Assembly (NCBI GenBank): GCA_048213135.1
Contig: PS015012.1
Coordinates: forward strand, 86,301 to 120,801
DNA: 34,501 nucleotides
Direction of reading: 5' to 3'
Source: Reclinomonas americana ATCC 50394
Taxonomy: Eukaryota; Jakobida; Jakobea; Jakobida
Shown: in pieces, positions 13,443 through 21,880 of the stretch
How positions within the stretch are numbered: the first letter of the stretch is position 1
How the letters are laid out: the number at the start of each line of letters is the position of its first letter
Position numbers and translations under genes: made by a program
Notes under the pieces: generated by a model
Database searches by the model: none
Told to the model about the DNA's origin: nothing
The model's input: only the letters and a program-made list of their open reading frames with translations

Positions 13443-13982
13443 NNNNNNNNNNNNNNNNNNNNNNNNNNNNNNNNNNNNNNNNNNNNNNNNNNNNNNNNNN
13501 NNNNNNNNNNNNNNNNNNNNNNNNNNNNNNNNNNNNNNNNNNNNNNNNNNNNNNNNNNNNNNNNNNNNNNNNNNNNNNNNNNNNNNNNNNNNNNNNNNNN
13601 NNNNNNNNNNNNNNNNNNNNNNNNNNNNNNNNNNNNNNNNNNNNNNNNNNNNNNNNNNNNNNNNNNNNNNNNNNNNNNNNNNNNNNNNNNNNNNNNNNNN
13701 NNNNNNNNNNNNNNNNNNNNNNNNNNNNNNNNNNNNNNNNNNNNNNNNNNNNNNNNNNNNNNNNNNNNNNNNNNNNNNNNNNNNNNNNNNNNNNNNNNNN
13801 NNNNNNNNNNNNNNNNNNNNNNNNNNNNNNNNNNNNNNNNNNNNNNNNNNNNNNNNNNNNNNNNNNNNNNNNNNNNNNNNNNNNNNNNNNNNNNNNNNNN
13901 NNNNNNNNNNNNNNNNNNNNNNNNNNNNNNNNNNNNNNNNNNNNNNNNNNNNNNNNNNNNNNNNNNNNNNNNNNNNNNNNNN
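13443..13982. other. Assembly gap (540 N)
   Basis: Run of N. After the next contig is flipped, the Sub2 reading frame crosses this point with no missing codon. Confidence 0.95.
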
Positions 13983-14574
13983 GAGAGGAAAGGGTGCGAT
14001 GCAGAGAAGAAGAAGAAAGGGAAAAAACGGCCATCCCAGTCGCCCGGCGTCGACCCCCGCCACAAACAAGGGTCGGCAGCCTCCAGCCAGTCGCCGCCAT
14101 CGTTATCACTTCCACGTCGTCAACCGAGATCGATCCTCCACGCCCCCGCACAACCGCAGTGCACACCACAGCCACACACGGCCGCAAGACGGGCGGGATA
14201 CCACGAGCAAGGCGCACACAAGGAACGAAACGAGCCGCACAGCGCAGGAGACCGGCTCGGCTCCCAATGCTCCCCCTCCACAAAAAAATCAAGCACGCGA
14301 CAAAACACGAGCTGAAGTGGTCGCGGAAAGATTGTTGCGGAAGGCGCACAAGAGAGGCAAGGAAGGTGGTGGTGGTGGTGGTGGAGGCGGCGGACGATGA
14401 AAACAAGGAAACCCACGCGCGCGCGGAAAAAATGCAAGCCTCCGCCACTCGACGACACCGTTGCTCACACAACAACAAAGTGCCTCCAGTCCGTGACGTG
14501 GTGGTGGTGGTGGTGGTGGTACAAAAATGACGCTCCCGCTCCCGCTGCATCTTCTTCCTCTGCTCGTTGCTCAC
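13983..14574 (-). other. Sub2 intron sequence (in flipped contig)
   Basis: Non-coding: it begins with the GTGAGC donor at 14574 (read on the minus strand) and runs to the contig end, continuing into 15553-15425. Triplet arrays (GTGGTG at 14362-14390 and 14500-14520) and poly-A/purine segments account for the open frames seen here. The intron totals at least about 720 nt. Confidence 0.75.
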
Positions 14575-14668
14575 CCTCGCTGGGCGCCTCCCAACCCTTG
14601 TCGGTGATGGCGCGCAAGATCTCCGGCTTGAGCGAAAAATCGCGGAAGCCCGAGGTGGAGACGCCGGC
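14575..14668 (-). CDS. SUB2: Sub2/UAP56 exon with Q-motif region (inverted contig)
   Basis: 94 nt encoding [19 protein letters not shown] and [10 protein letters not shown], the segment immediately before the RecA1 domain of UAP56 (SSGFRDFLLKPELLRAI...PSEVQ). It ends at a GTGAGC donor in phase 1, which matches the phase-1 acceptor at 15424 (Glu-Val-Gln-Phe). As placed it lies downstream of the exons it should precede, because contigs 13983-14668 and 14793-15553 are each reversed in place. Confidence 0.92.
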
Positions 14669-14792
14669 NNNNNNNNNNNNNNNNNNNNNNNNNNNNNNNN
14701 NNNNNNNNNNNNNNNNNNNNNNNNNNNNNNNNNNNNNNNNNNNNNNNNNNNNNNNNNNNNNNNNNNNNNNNNNNNNNNNNNNNNNNNNNNNN
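14669..14792. other. Assembly gap (124 N)
   Basis: Run of N between two Sub2 contigs. In the corrected layout the joint lies inside an intron. Confidence 0.95.
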
Positions 14793-14831
14793 TTATAGAA
14801 TAGAGGAGGGGTGGCGCACAGCACACGCAAC

Positions 14832-15424
14832 GTTCTGCATGAACTTGTTCACAATCGGCAAAATGTCCTTGCCAATGGTGGCCGAGAACATCATGACTTG
14901 CTTCTTGTGCGGGGTGGCCTTGAACACCTGCTGCACCTGGCGGCGCATGGCCACGTTGGCCAGCAGGTGATCGCACTCGTCGAGCACAAAGTGCCTGACG
15001 TGGCTCAGGTTGAGCGCCTTGCGCTCGACAAGGTCCATCACACGGCCGGGAGTGCCGACCACAATGTGTGGCGGCTTCTCCTTTTGCAGCATCTGGACGT
15101 GCTGATCCACAGGCACACCTACATGTCGTCCACGGGTGAGAACAGGCAGCACGCGAATGTCGACAAGATTAGACTCACCGCCCAAGAACACCATGATGCG
15201 GGGCGCCGGACTGGTAATGTACACCGACAGCTGCTCCAACTCGCGCTGAATCTGGAACGCCAGCTCGCGGGTGTGGCCGAGCACCACGGCCAACGTCTGG
15301 TCCTGGTCAAAGTCGAGCTGCTGCAGCAAGCTGATCACGAACACGGCCGTCTTGCCGAGACCCGACTTGCCCTGGCAGATGAGGTCCGAGCCGAGGACGG
15401 CCTGTGGGATGGCCTCGAATTGCA
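14832..15424 (-). CDS. SUB2: Sub2/UAP56 RecA1 domain (inverted contig)
   Basis: Exons 15424-15179 and 15118-14832 encode the first helicase lobe: VQFEAIPQAVLG (Q motif), GKSGLGKT (motif I), HTRELAFQI (Ia), VVGTPGR (Ib), LDECDHLL (motif II; DECD in place of DEAD is diagnostic of Sub2/UAP56) and MMFSATIGKDI (III). The exon ends after KFMQN at a GTTGCG donor. The second helicase lobe (motifs IV-VI, about 190 residues) is found nowhere in the window, so the gene is incomplete here. It is most likely lost between this contig and 15574, because the protein cannot work without it and the next gene is also truncated at that edge. Confidence 0.92.
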
Positions 15425-15553
15425 CTGAACGCCGAGCAGGAACAAGGTGGGCACGATGTGGATAGATGGAGGAAGGGTGGTGGTGGTGGTGGTGGTGCGT
15501 AGGAGTGCAAGTGCATCACGGTGCAAAAGTGAGAAATGGTGTGTGTGCGTCTC

Positions 15554-15573
15554 NNNNNNNNNNNNNNNNNNNN
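15554..15573. other. Assembly gap (20 N, default-size)
   Basis: Twenty N, a size that recurs three times and so is probably a placeholder. The missing sequence should hold the Sub2 helicase C-terminal domain and the 5' exons of the next gene. Confidence 0.9.
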
Positions 15574-15905
15574 ACTTATTGTGCGTCGGCGGTGCTGCTG
15601 CCGTCGTTGACGTCGACCGCTCAATGAGTTTACTCACTTTTTTTGCTTGCTTTTGCATGCAGTTGACCAACACGGGAACGCTGTCGGCGGTGCTGACCGT
15701 GGTGTTTTTTATTGGCCATGTTGCGTGTCTGTGGCGCGCCGAAATGCAAACCTTTCCCCGTCATCTAACTCGCGTACCTGTGCTGCAGGCGATTGCGTTG
15801 AACATGGAGGAAAAGTGGCACCTCAGCGGCCGCACGTGGGTCTGGACGGTGCACATCTGCCTGGCGCCGTTCTTTGTCGAGCCTCTACTGGCGCTCATCG
15901 GCTGA
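15574..15905 (+). CDS. Partial small membrane protein, possibly TMEM107-like
   Basis: The 3' end of a gene whose first exons lie in the gap. A probable exon tail is 15574-15580, before a GTGCGT donor; exons 15663-15719 and 15789-15905 follow. The readable part has two membrane spans: LSAVLTVVFFIGH, then WHLSGRTWVW leading into VHICLAPFFVEPLLALIG and the stop. The spacing of Trp, Pro and Glu resembles the last two spans of TMEM107, a four-span ciliary transition-zone protein, but the match is weak. An ATG at 15657 (MQLTNTG) or 15624 could instead start a protein of about 60-70 residues; the strong polypyrimidine acceptor just before 15663 argues against this. It converges on ORC3, 35 bp away. 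Confidence 0.45.
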
Positions 15906-15940
15906 ACAATACACACATACACACAGTAGTGCTCCATCCT

Positions 15941-18900
15941 TCATATATAGACGAGTTTCTCGGCGCGTCCCGATCGCTCGCCACGCCGCTTCGGAGGCGC
16001 CAGGAAGCCGAGATGCATGAGCTCGCCCACCGCAAAGAAGAACCTGGCTGTGCAGAAGCGTCGTCGTTATGGATAGCAGAGGTGATATCAACGAAGGCGA
16101 GGAGTGGGAGAGCGGTCGGCAAAGGATATTGTAAGGTGGCCTGTTTCGATGCCTTGCCCTTCGACTGTGAGGCAGCCTCGTCGCGCCGTTGCTGTGCGCG
16201 GAGTTCTGCATCAAATGCGCGAAACAGGTCGGCGAGGTTGATCTTGCGGCCAGCCTCCTTGTACAACTTGAATCTGTGAGTGGCAGCAGTCAGCGCCACG
16301 AGGGATGAAGATGAGGATGAAAACAAGCAAGCAAGCACGAAGCAGCAACGCAGTGTCGACATTGGGGAATTGGACAGCCAACTCGACATCGTGTTGCACA
16401 TCGGGCAGCGAGCTGGCCAGAGCCGCGCGCGTCCAGTAGCGAAAGTCGGGATTGAACATCTGGGTGGGCACAGCTGTGTGAAACTCGCACATGTGCGCAA
16501 CCAACGTATCGAAACACGCACTTGCTGCAGTGTACGCGGCGCGGCGTAGAAGCAGAATTCGTTTGCCAAGAACCGCTCGCCAGTCGGGAGCGACAGGATC
16601 CGTCTGCGTAGGCCAATGTCAGACAAAAACGACAAGTGACAGTGGTGTTCCTGTTCTGAGACGCAGCTGGAAGAATGCGCGCACAGTCGCGACAATTTCA
16701 GTGACTATGCGACCTGGATCGTCCTCCGCTCGAGCGCAACCACCAGCACCAGCACTGCCACCACTTGTTCTGTGTGCATGTCATGTGCATTGCGTAGCAG
16801 TCCGTCAGTCCCATCGACGAAAAAGTTACCGAGCTGCATGCAACACAACTTGGAACGCTTCTTCGCTGGCTCGTCAGCATCGGTGTCGCCTCGTGATCGT
16901 CGACGACGGCGCTGGGACAAAACAATTGTCGATTAGTGGATGTGAAGAAAAAACAAGGAGAAGAGTGAATACACCAAGATAGTCAAGTCAGCACACACCC
17001 CAACGCCGTCGGCACTCGCTGTCACCTCGGCTTGTCGATCATCAGCACCGGCGTCTTCACCTTCGCCCCCAGCATCGGCATGTGCTTCTGCGGCAGCCAG
17101 AGAAGAGCTGGCGCGACTACACAGGCGCACCAGTGGTTCATATTGCGTCGGCGCATACAGTGCACCGCCGCTGTTGGTGGTGGCCTCCTGCAATCTCGAC
17201 AACAGTGTCCTGAGTGCCTGCACGCATTGCGAAGCAGGCCGTTTGCTGCAAGGCGCACTGAGTGTGAGCAATCGAGATGGACAAGACAACAACGGCTGCA
17301 CGCGCAAAACCTCAGTGCATCCATGTGTCGCTGAATCAGAGTGTACCAGCCAGTGTCGGACTCGTTGTTCACTACACACAAAACTCGTCAGTGCAACACT
17401 GACGGCAACGCATCCCGAATTACGCACCGGCAACACCACTGGCATCTTCGCCGGCCAACGGACGCCGTGTGATGAACGACGTAATGTGCGCCTCCAATAC
17501 TGCGCAAGTGTTTTCAGTAAAGACAGCCGACAACATTCGTATAGCGCGCAACGCACATTCCGGTTGCGACGCCTTGAGCCGCTCCCGATGATCACGAGCT
17601 GCCGTCACCACCACGGCCGCGTAAATGTCACTCGCGGCGACCGGACTCTCTTCGTCGCCACACTCGCTCAGGAAATCGGCGCACAGATGGATGGAGGCTG
17701 CGCGCTGCATCGCCAAGTTTTCCCAGTCAGCGACCGTCACACACAGTGCATGCTGGCGCTCTCTCATCGCACCTGTTGATGTTCACGGGCTACCATCGTC
17801 ACTGCCTCCGGCATCGCCTTTCGCAGTGCAATGTCGTCACCAAAGAGCACCAGCTGGCGATCGGCCTGATCGGCCAGGCTGCTCAGCCACCTGGAGTGCA
17901 ACGCGGGTGTTAGGCCCGAGATCCGCACCATTAAGACACATACACACACACACTCTCTCTCTCTCTCTCGTTGACGCACTGTCGGAAGCTGACAGTCCGC
18001 CGGAAGCGCGACAAGAAGCGGCGTGACAAGGTGTTGCACACTTGCTGCACCGAATTCAAGTCGTCCTCCGCCAGTCGAACAGCCAGGAAGGCGAGATCCG
18101 AGTCCTCCAGCAGGCGATGCCAGCAGTACTGAGGACGCACGCAACGAGATGAGGGGATGAAGAGAGGGTGTGTCACCACTGCCGACGCACCTTGGTCATG
18201 TGTATCAGCGACTGCACTGACGCAGTGATGCAGTCGTAGGTCTGCAGAATGAATTCGGCAACAGTGGGGTGGAGTGCCAGTGGTGAACGGCTGTCGTACA
18301 TGCAGTGGCCGATGACAGCATTGCGCAGTCGACGTGGAACGCCAGTGCAATCAATGGACTGTACGCGAGTGCGAAAGACGTGACGCGACTCGCACAGAGC
18401 GGCTGTTGTCGGATCACTGCCGTGTGCCAGCACAGTGACTACCACCACGAATGGAATCGAGGCCGCGTACAGACCCAGAGTGTAGACCAGGTCCGACAGA
18501 GCGCCATACTCGAAGATCTCCGTCTGCAGCACCGTGATCACCACATCGTCGCCTGCTCCCACCAGCGTCAAAACACAGAAAAAAAACATGACACGCGCTA
18601 ATGATGTAGGAAGACGAGACACACCATTGCCACATTGCCCATACAACGCAATCAAGTCGTCAATGTCCATGTCGTTGGGGTCCATCTGCACACAAAAAGA
18701 GTGTGTGGGTGGCGACACCAATACCATGGACAGCAGTGATCGTGAAACCTTGTTGCCACGCGCAGCCGGCCGACCTGCTGCCGCCACCGAGCGATCCACC
18801 AGTGTGCGGCCGACTTGCGACACAATCTCTTGCAAGCACGACCCAGCATCGGTCCACACACGATGCGAAGGCAATTGCACTTGCAGTGGTGGACGAGCCC

Positions 18901-18957
18901 CGTACGCGCCGTGAAGGAGCACGGTGCCCCATGCACTGGCGTCGAGTGCCGACGAAT
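15941..18957 (-). CDS. ORC3: Origin recognition complex subunit 3, main part
   Basis: Component of the six-subunit complex that marks replication origins and loads MCM. Exons, in order: 18957-18749, 18685-18625, 18552-18191, 18128-17980, 17890-17773, 17704-17557, 17499-17428, 17371-17311, 17257-16999, 16911-16850, 16769-16641, 16603-16522, 16459-16350, 16273-16130 and 16049-15941. Recognisable parts: the degenerate AAA+ lobe (VITVLQTEIFEYGALSDLVY, IPFVVVVTVLAHGSDPT), a helical insert (EFILQTYDCITASVQSLIH) and the winged helix with KLYKEAGRKINLADLFRAFD and ARFFFAVGELMHLGFLAPPK, matching [20 protein letters not shown] of human ORC3. The 5' part continues on the flipped contig 19330-20456. The 57-nt segment 17556-17500 may be intron or retained coding sequence, since it preserves the frame. 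The last intron is a U12-type AT-AC intron. Confidence 0.9.
16050..16129 (-). other. U12-type AT-AC intron in ORC3
   Basis: 80 nt on the minus strand. The donor ATATCCTTT equals the U12 consensus. The branch region TCCATAAC differs from TCCTTAAC at one base and lies about 17 nt before the end, and the intron ends in AC. Only AT-AC splicing keeps ORC3 in frame, giving ATLQARFFFAVGEL across the joint. No GT-AG pair in the interval does so. Confidence 0.85.
16604..16640 (-). other. Very short (37-nt) ORC3 intron
   Basis: GTCACTTG...TACGCAG with a CTGAC branch-like site. Removing it joins a Val-Arg-Ala-Phe-Phe-Gln helix to LSLPTGERFLANEFCFY in phase. It is the shortest intron inferred in the window, so the boundary deserves transcript support. 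Confidence 0.6.
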
Positions 18958-19016
18958 CTGCACCAATAGTAATGCATGAGAACGCGGAAGAGACAGGCGC
19001 TGTATGTACCCCCCCC

Positions 19017-19329
19017 NNNNNNNNNNNNNNNNNNNNNNNNNNNNNNNNNNNNNNNNNNNNNNNNNNNNNNNNNNNNNNNNNNNNNNNNNNNNNNNNNNNN
19101 NNNNNNNNNNNNNNNNNNNNNNNNNNNNNNNNNNNNNNNNNNNNNNNNNNNNNNNNNNNNNNNNNNNNNNNNNNNNNNNNNNNNNNNNNNNNNNNNNNNN
19201 NNNNNNNNNNNNNNNNNNNNNNNNNNNNNNNNNNNNNNNNNNNNNNNNNNNNNNNNNNNNNNNNNNNNNNNNNNNNNNNNNNNNNNNNNNNNNNNNNNNN
19301 NNNNNNNNNNNNNNNNNNNNNNNNNNNNN
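19017..19329. other. Assembly gap (313 N)
   Basis: Run of N between two ORC3 contigs. The right end of the next contig (GGGGTACATAC) repeats the reverse complement of the sequence just left of this gap, so the two ends overlap and no real gap exists. Confidence 0.9.
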
Positions 19330-19330
19330 A

Positions 19331-20409
19331 CCAGGTGGTGGTGGTGGAGAGGCGGATGGGACACACACTCGTCGCAAGCGTGTGAGGGAGGGTCAGCGAT
19401 TGCTGGCGCTGCTGACAGCGAGCGAACGCGCTGCAGTGCACCACGATCCGCACCGGCAGACTCTGCGTGCGCATCGACGAGCATCGACCTCGTCGTCTGC
19501 AGCAGGCACAGGGCCGTCGACACCGGCAGGCTCACAGCGACGAAAGTCGACGGGAATGATGCTGACGCAGCAGTCGGTGACGGGCGAGGAGGCTGTGGAT
19601 CGCCTGCTGGAGGAGATGGATGTGGTCGAGATTGAGCCGCGACGGAGACGAGTGTCGGCGGCGTCGTCGTCGTGTCGTGTGGTGGTGGCACCCAAGGCGG
19701 CGACGACAACGACAACTGCAGTGACGGCGGCGACGGCGGCCACTGCCGGCAGCAGTCGCCGTGGTCGTGGTCGCGGTCGCGGTCGCGGTCGAGGTCGCGG
19801 TCGTCGCGTTGTTCCTGGTCGTCGACCGCTTCGTGTTCGCGACAGCAGTAGCAGTGGTGGCAATGACAGCAGTAGTGACGATGATGACGAGGATGAGGAT
19901 GAGGACAGCAGCGATGACGATGATGATGAGGACGACAGCAGCGACGACAGCAGCGACGATGACGACGAGGAGAGCAGCGAGGAAGAAGACGACGCGAGCT
20001 CCGACATGTCGAGCGACGACAGTGAAGAGGAGGAGGAGGAGGAGGAGACAGCAGTGGTTCGACGGCGGCGTCTGCGTGACGCCAAGGAGCGTGCTACGCA
20101 TCGTGCCTCAGGTGCGTCGCACGAAAGCAACGGTTCGAATGGTGTGAATGCTCATTGCTGTGCACACAGAACTCATCATGCGACGCATGCGGTCGGCGGC
20201 GTTTGACGTGGTCTGCAAGTGGCTGGATGCGGCAGTGGAGGTGCGTATGCTTGTGCTTGTCGGCTACACTGTCGATTCTAACGCGCCGCACGTCATGCAG
20301 GCCAGCTACGTGGATGCCACTCGCGGGCCTGCCGCACAACTGCGGCAATTCTTGCAGTTGTCGGGTGCCGCCTCTGCAGAACGTGTGCGTGTTGCTCTGC
20401 TGCTGACAG
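19331..20409 (+). CDS. ORC3: ORC3 N-terminal part, on an inverted contig
   Basis: Exons 19331-20111, 20170-20240 and 20301-20409. The first is open from the gap edge and encodes about 260 residues of disordered sequence: Arg/Ala/Ser-rich, an RGRGRGRG-type run (19760-19806), then a long Asp/Ser/Glu-rich tract (19850-20050). Residues after the first intron (ELIMRRMRSAAFDVVCKWLD) resemble the ORC3 N-terminal helix, and ERVRVALLLT joins in phase to Asp-Ser-Ser-Ala-Leu at 18957, equivalent to the ALVLGVNVTDHD strand of human ORC3. The true start is not seen: it may be the Met-Met at about 19557 or lie in the gap before 19330. The acidic extension makes the protein at least about 1,010 residues, versus roughly 700 in animals. 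Confidence 0.82.
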
Positions 20410-20427
20410 GTATAAGTGTGCGACGGG

Positions 20428-20449
20428 GGCGGGGGGGGGGGGGGGGGGT
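20428..20449. repeat. Poly-G tract at contig end
   Basis: About 22 bases, almost all G, followed by TACATACG and the gap. The same string as poly-C occurs at 19003-19016. The tract lies in the ORC3 intron and probably broke the assembly. Confidence 0.8.
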
Positions 20450-20456
20450 ACATACG

Positions 20457-20476
20457 NNNNNNNNNNNNNNNNNNNN
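20457..20476. other. Assembly gap (20 N, default-size)
   Basis: Placeholder gap. In the corrected layout it separates the start of ORC3 from the 3' part of the repeat-protein gene, neither of which is complete at this edge. Confidence 0.9.
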
Positions 20477-20891
20477 AGCGAACAGTGGCGGTGGTGGCTC
20501 GTCGTCGTCGTCGTCGTCGCCCTGCAGCAGCTCGTCCAGGTGCTCCACCGCTGCGCGCGCCACAGGTGAGCGAGTGATGGGGAGAGTGGAATGCACACTT
20601 CACATACCATCCTCCGAGACCACCACAAAGGCGAGCACCATCAACGCCGACTGCCGGTGCCGTGGCTCGCCCACTGCCGCACTCAACGTGTGCACCAGGG
20701 CGCCATCACGCCACCGCACGACATCCGCCCGCTCCGCGTGTGTCGCCACTGTGTTGCTCGTTATCAAGTGTTGTCGAGGGACATCCACAAGTGTACGCAC
20801 CACGCAACGCCTCACACAGCTGCTGCAGTGCCACCGCACGCTGCTCGGCATCGACCGCAGCTGCGGCGGCCACCATTACTTCCTCGAGCAT
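20477..20891 (-). CDS. Partial ARM/HEAT-like helical repeat protein (5' end)
   Basis: Exons 20891-20801, 20748-20608 and 20550 to the gap edge at 20477 join in phase, giving about 102 residues. MLEEVMVAAAAAVDAEQRAV begins a helical protein. GALVHTLSAAVGEPRHRQSA and the following LMVLAFVVVSED resemble one armadillo or HEAT unit. After an Asp run and four Pro the sequence reaches the gap. The specific family is not identified. The reading frame of the neighbouring flipped contig (19331 onward) stays open with Arg-rich coding-like sequence, so a joined ARM-ORC3 reading frame cannot be excluded, though two genes with the boundary lost in the gap is simpler. Confidence 0.5.
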
Positions 20892-21161
20892 CGTTGGAGA
20901 CAAGTGATTGAAACACAATGGAAGGATCGACCAACAAAAAAAGAACAGCGCAGCGCCGTAGCCCCTTTTTCACTTCCTCCCACTTTCACCAACTGCATCG
21001 TCGCCCAGCCACCACAAGCACGCACGCACGCACAACTAGCACAGAGAAAAAACGCAAGAATGAATACACAGTGAAGGAAAAAGAGAGTGAAGAGAGGCAA
21101 GCTGCACTGCCACTCCTTCTCCCTCCTCTTCCCTCCCTTCTCCTCCTCGTCGTCATCATCG
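20892..21161. other. Intergenic region
   Basis: 270 bp between the prefoldin 2 stop and the upstream side of the repeat-protein start. It is A-rich near 20930-20945 and contains purine-rich then CT-rich segments (21050-21150). No gene is seen. It should hold the promoter of the repeat-protein gene. Confidence 0.5.
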
Positions 21162-21788
21162 TCACTCCCTTTGCGTGGCGAGCTTTGCACGCTCCCGCCA
21201 CTCGGCGAGCAGCGAGTACTTCTCCTCGAGCGCCTTGCGCATTCTCTCCAGCACCTCCTCCAGTCGCGTGGTGTTCTCGCGAATCGCCGGCAGCACCTCG
21301 CCTACTGTGCGCTCCACCAGCACACCGCCCACCATGCGGAAACACCGCCGTGCGCCATCGAGCTTCTCCAGTTGTCCCATCAGCGTACTATATAATGTGA
21401 AGAGAGTGGCATGTGTGTGCGTGAGCGATCAAGAGTGTGTGTGTGTACGCTGGGGAGAGGGGTGAGCGCGCGTGTGTGTGTGTGTGGAGAGAGGACGAGC
21501 GCGTGTGTGTGTTGTGTTGTGTATGAACATGTCGGTGGGCGCACGCAACTGGTGCTCGCTGCGTTCCCGCTCCAGGTCTTGCACCTTTTGCGAGTGCGAC
21601 GACACCTCCTTCTGCAGCGCCTCGTACTTTTGCACCACCTCCTCAGGGCTCATATCCTCAGCATGTGCAGAAGATGATGATGATGATCCTGAGCCAGATC
21701 CGCTGGCTCCTCCTGCTGGTGATGATGCTGCAGGTACGACCGCTGCTGCTGCTGCTGCTGGTGCTGCTGGTGGCGCCGCGTCGCTCAT
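21162..21788 (-). CDS. PFDN2: Prefoldin subunit 2
   Basis: Beta-class subunit of the hexameric prefoldin co-chaperone, which passes nascent actin and tubulin to the CCT chaperonin. Exons 21788-21550 and 21387-21162 give 154 residues. An Ala/Pro/Ser-rich leader of about 46 residues precedes SPEEVVQKYEALQKEV, the first coiled-coil helix. The hairpin motif ARRCFRMVGGVLVERTVGEV, diagnostic of PFDN2 (RKCYRMVGGVLVERTVKEV in human), follows, then the second helix (LEEVLERMRKALEEKYSLL). The start is the first ATG of the frame. It is divergent from the eL13 gene, whose 5' exon lies within 93 bp. Confidence 0.95.
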
Positions 21789-21880
21789 ATGCTGTTGAGT
21801 AAGTGTGTGCCGTAATCCACCGGTTCAGTCGGGTGAACGAATTGCGTTCATTTCCCCCACCCGCACAATCAACAGCGAAA
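21789..21880. promoter_or_regulatory. Shared region, prefoldin 2 / eL13
   Basis: 92 bp between the prefoldin start codon and the first base of the eL13 start codon. It must contain the eL13 5' untranslated exon and probably both promoters. A pyrimidine-rich stretch (TTTCCCCCACCC) lies at 21850-21861. Confidence 0.45.

Noticed and set aside
20112-20169. GGTTCGAATGG in an ORC3 intron as a tRNA B box
   Set aside because: The final CC of the consensus is absent, and the 58-nt intron is too short for a tRNA.
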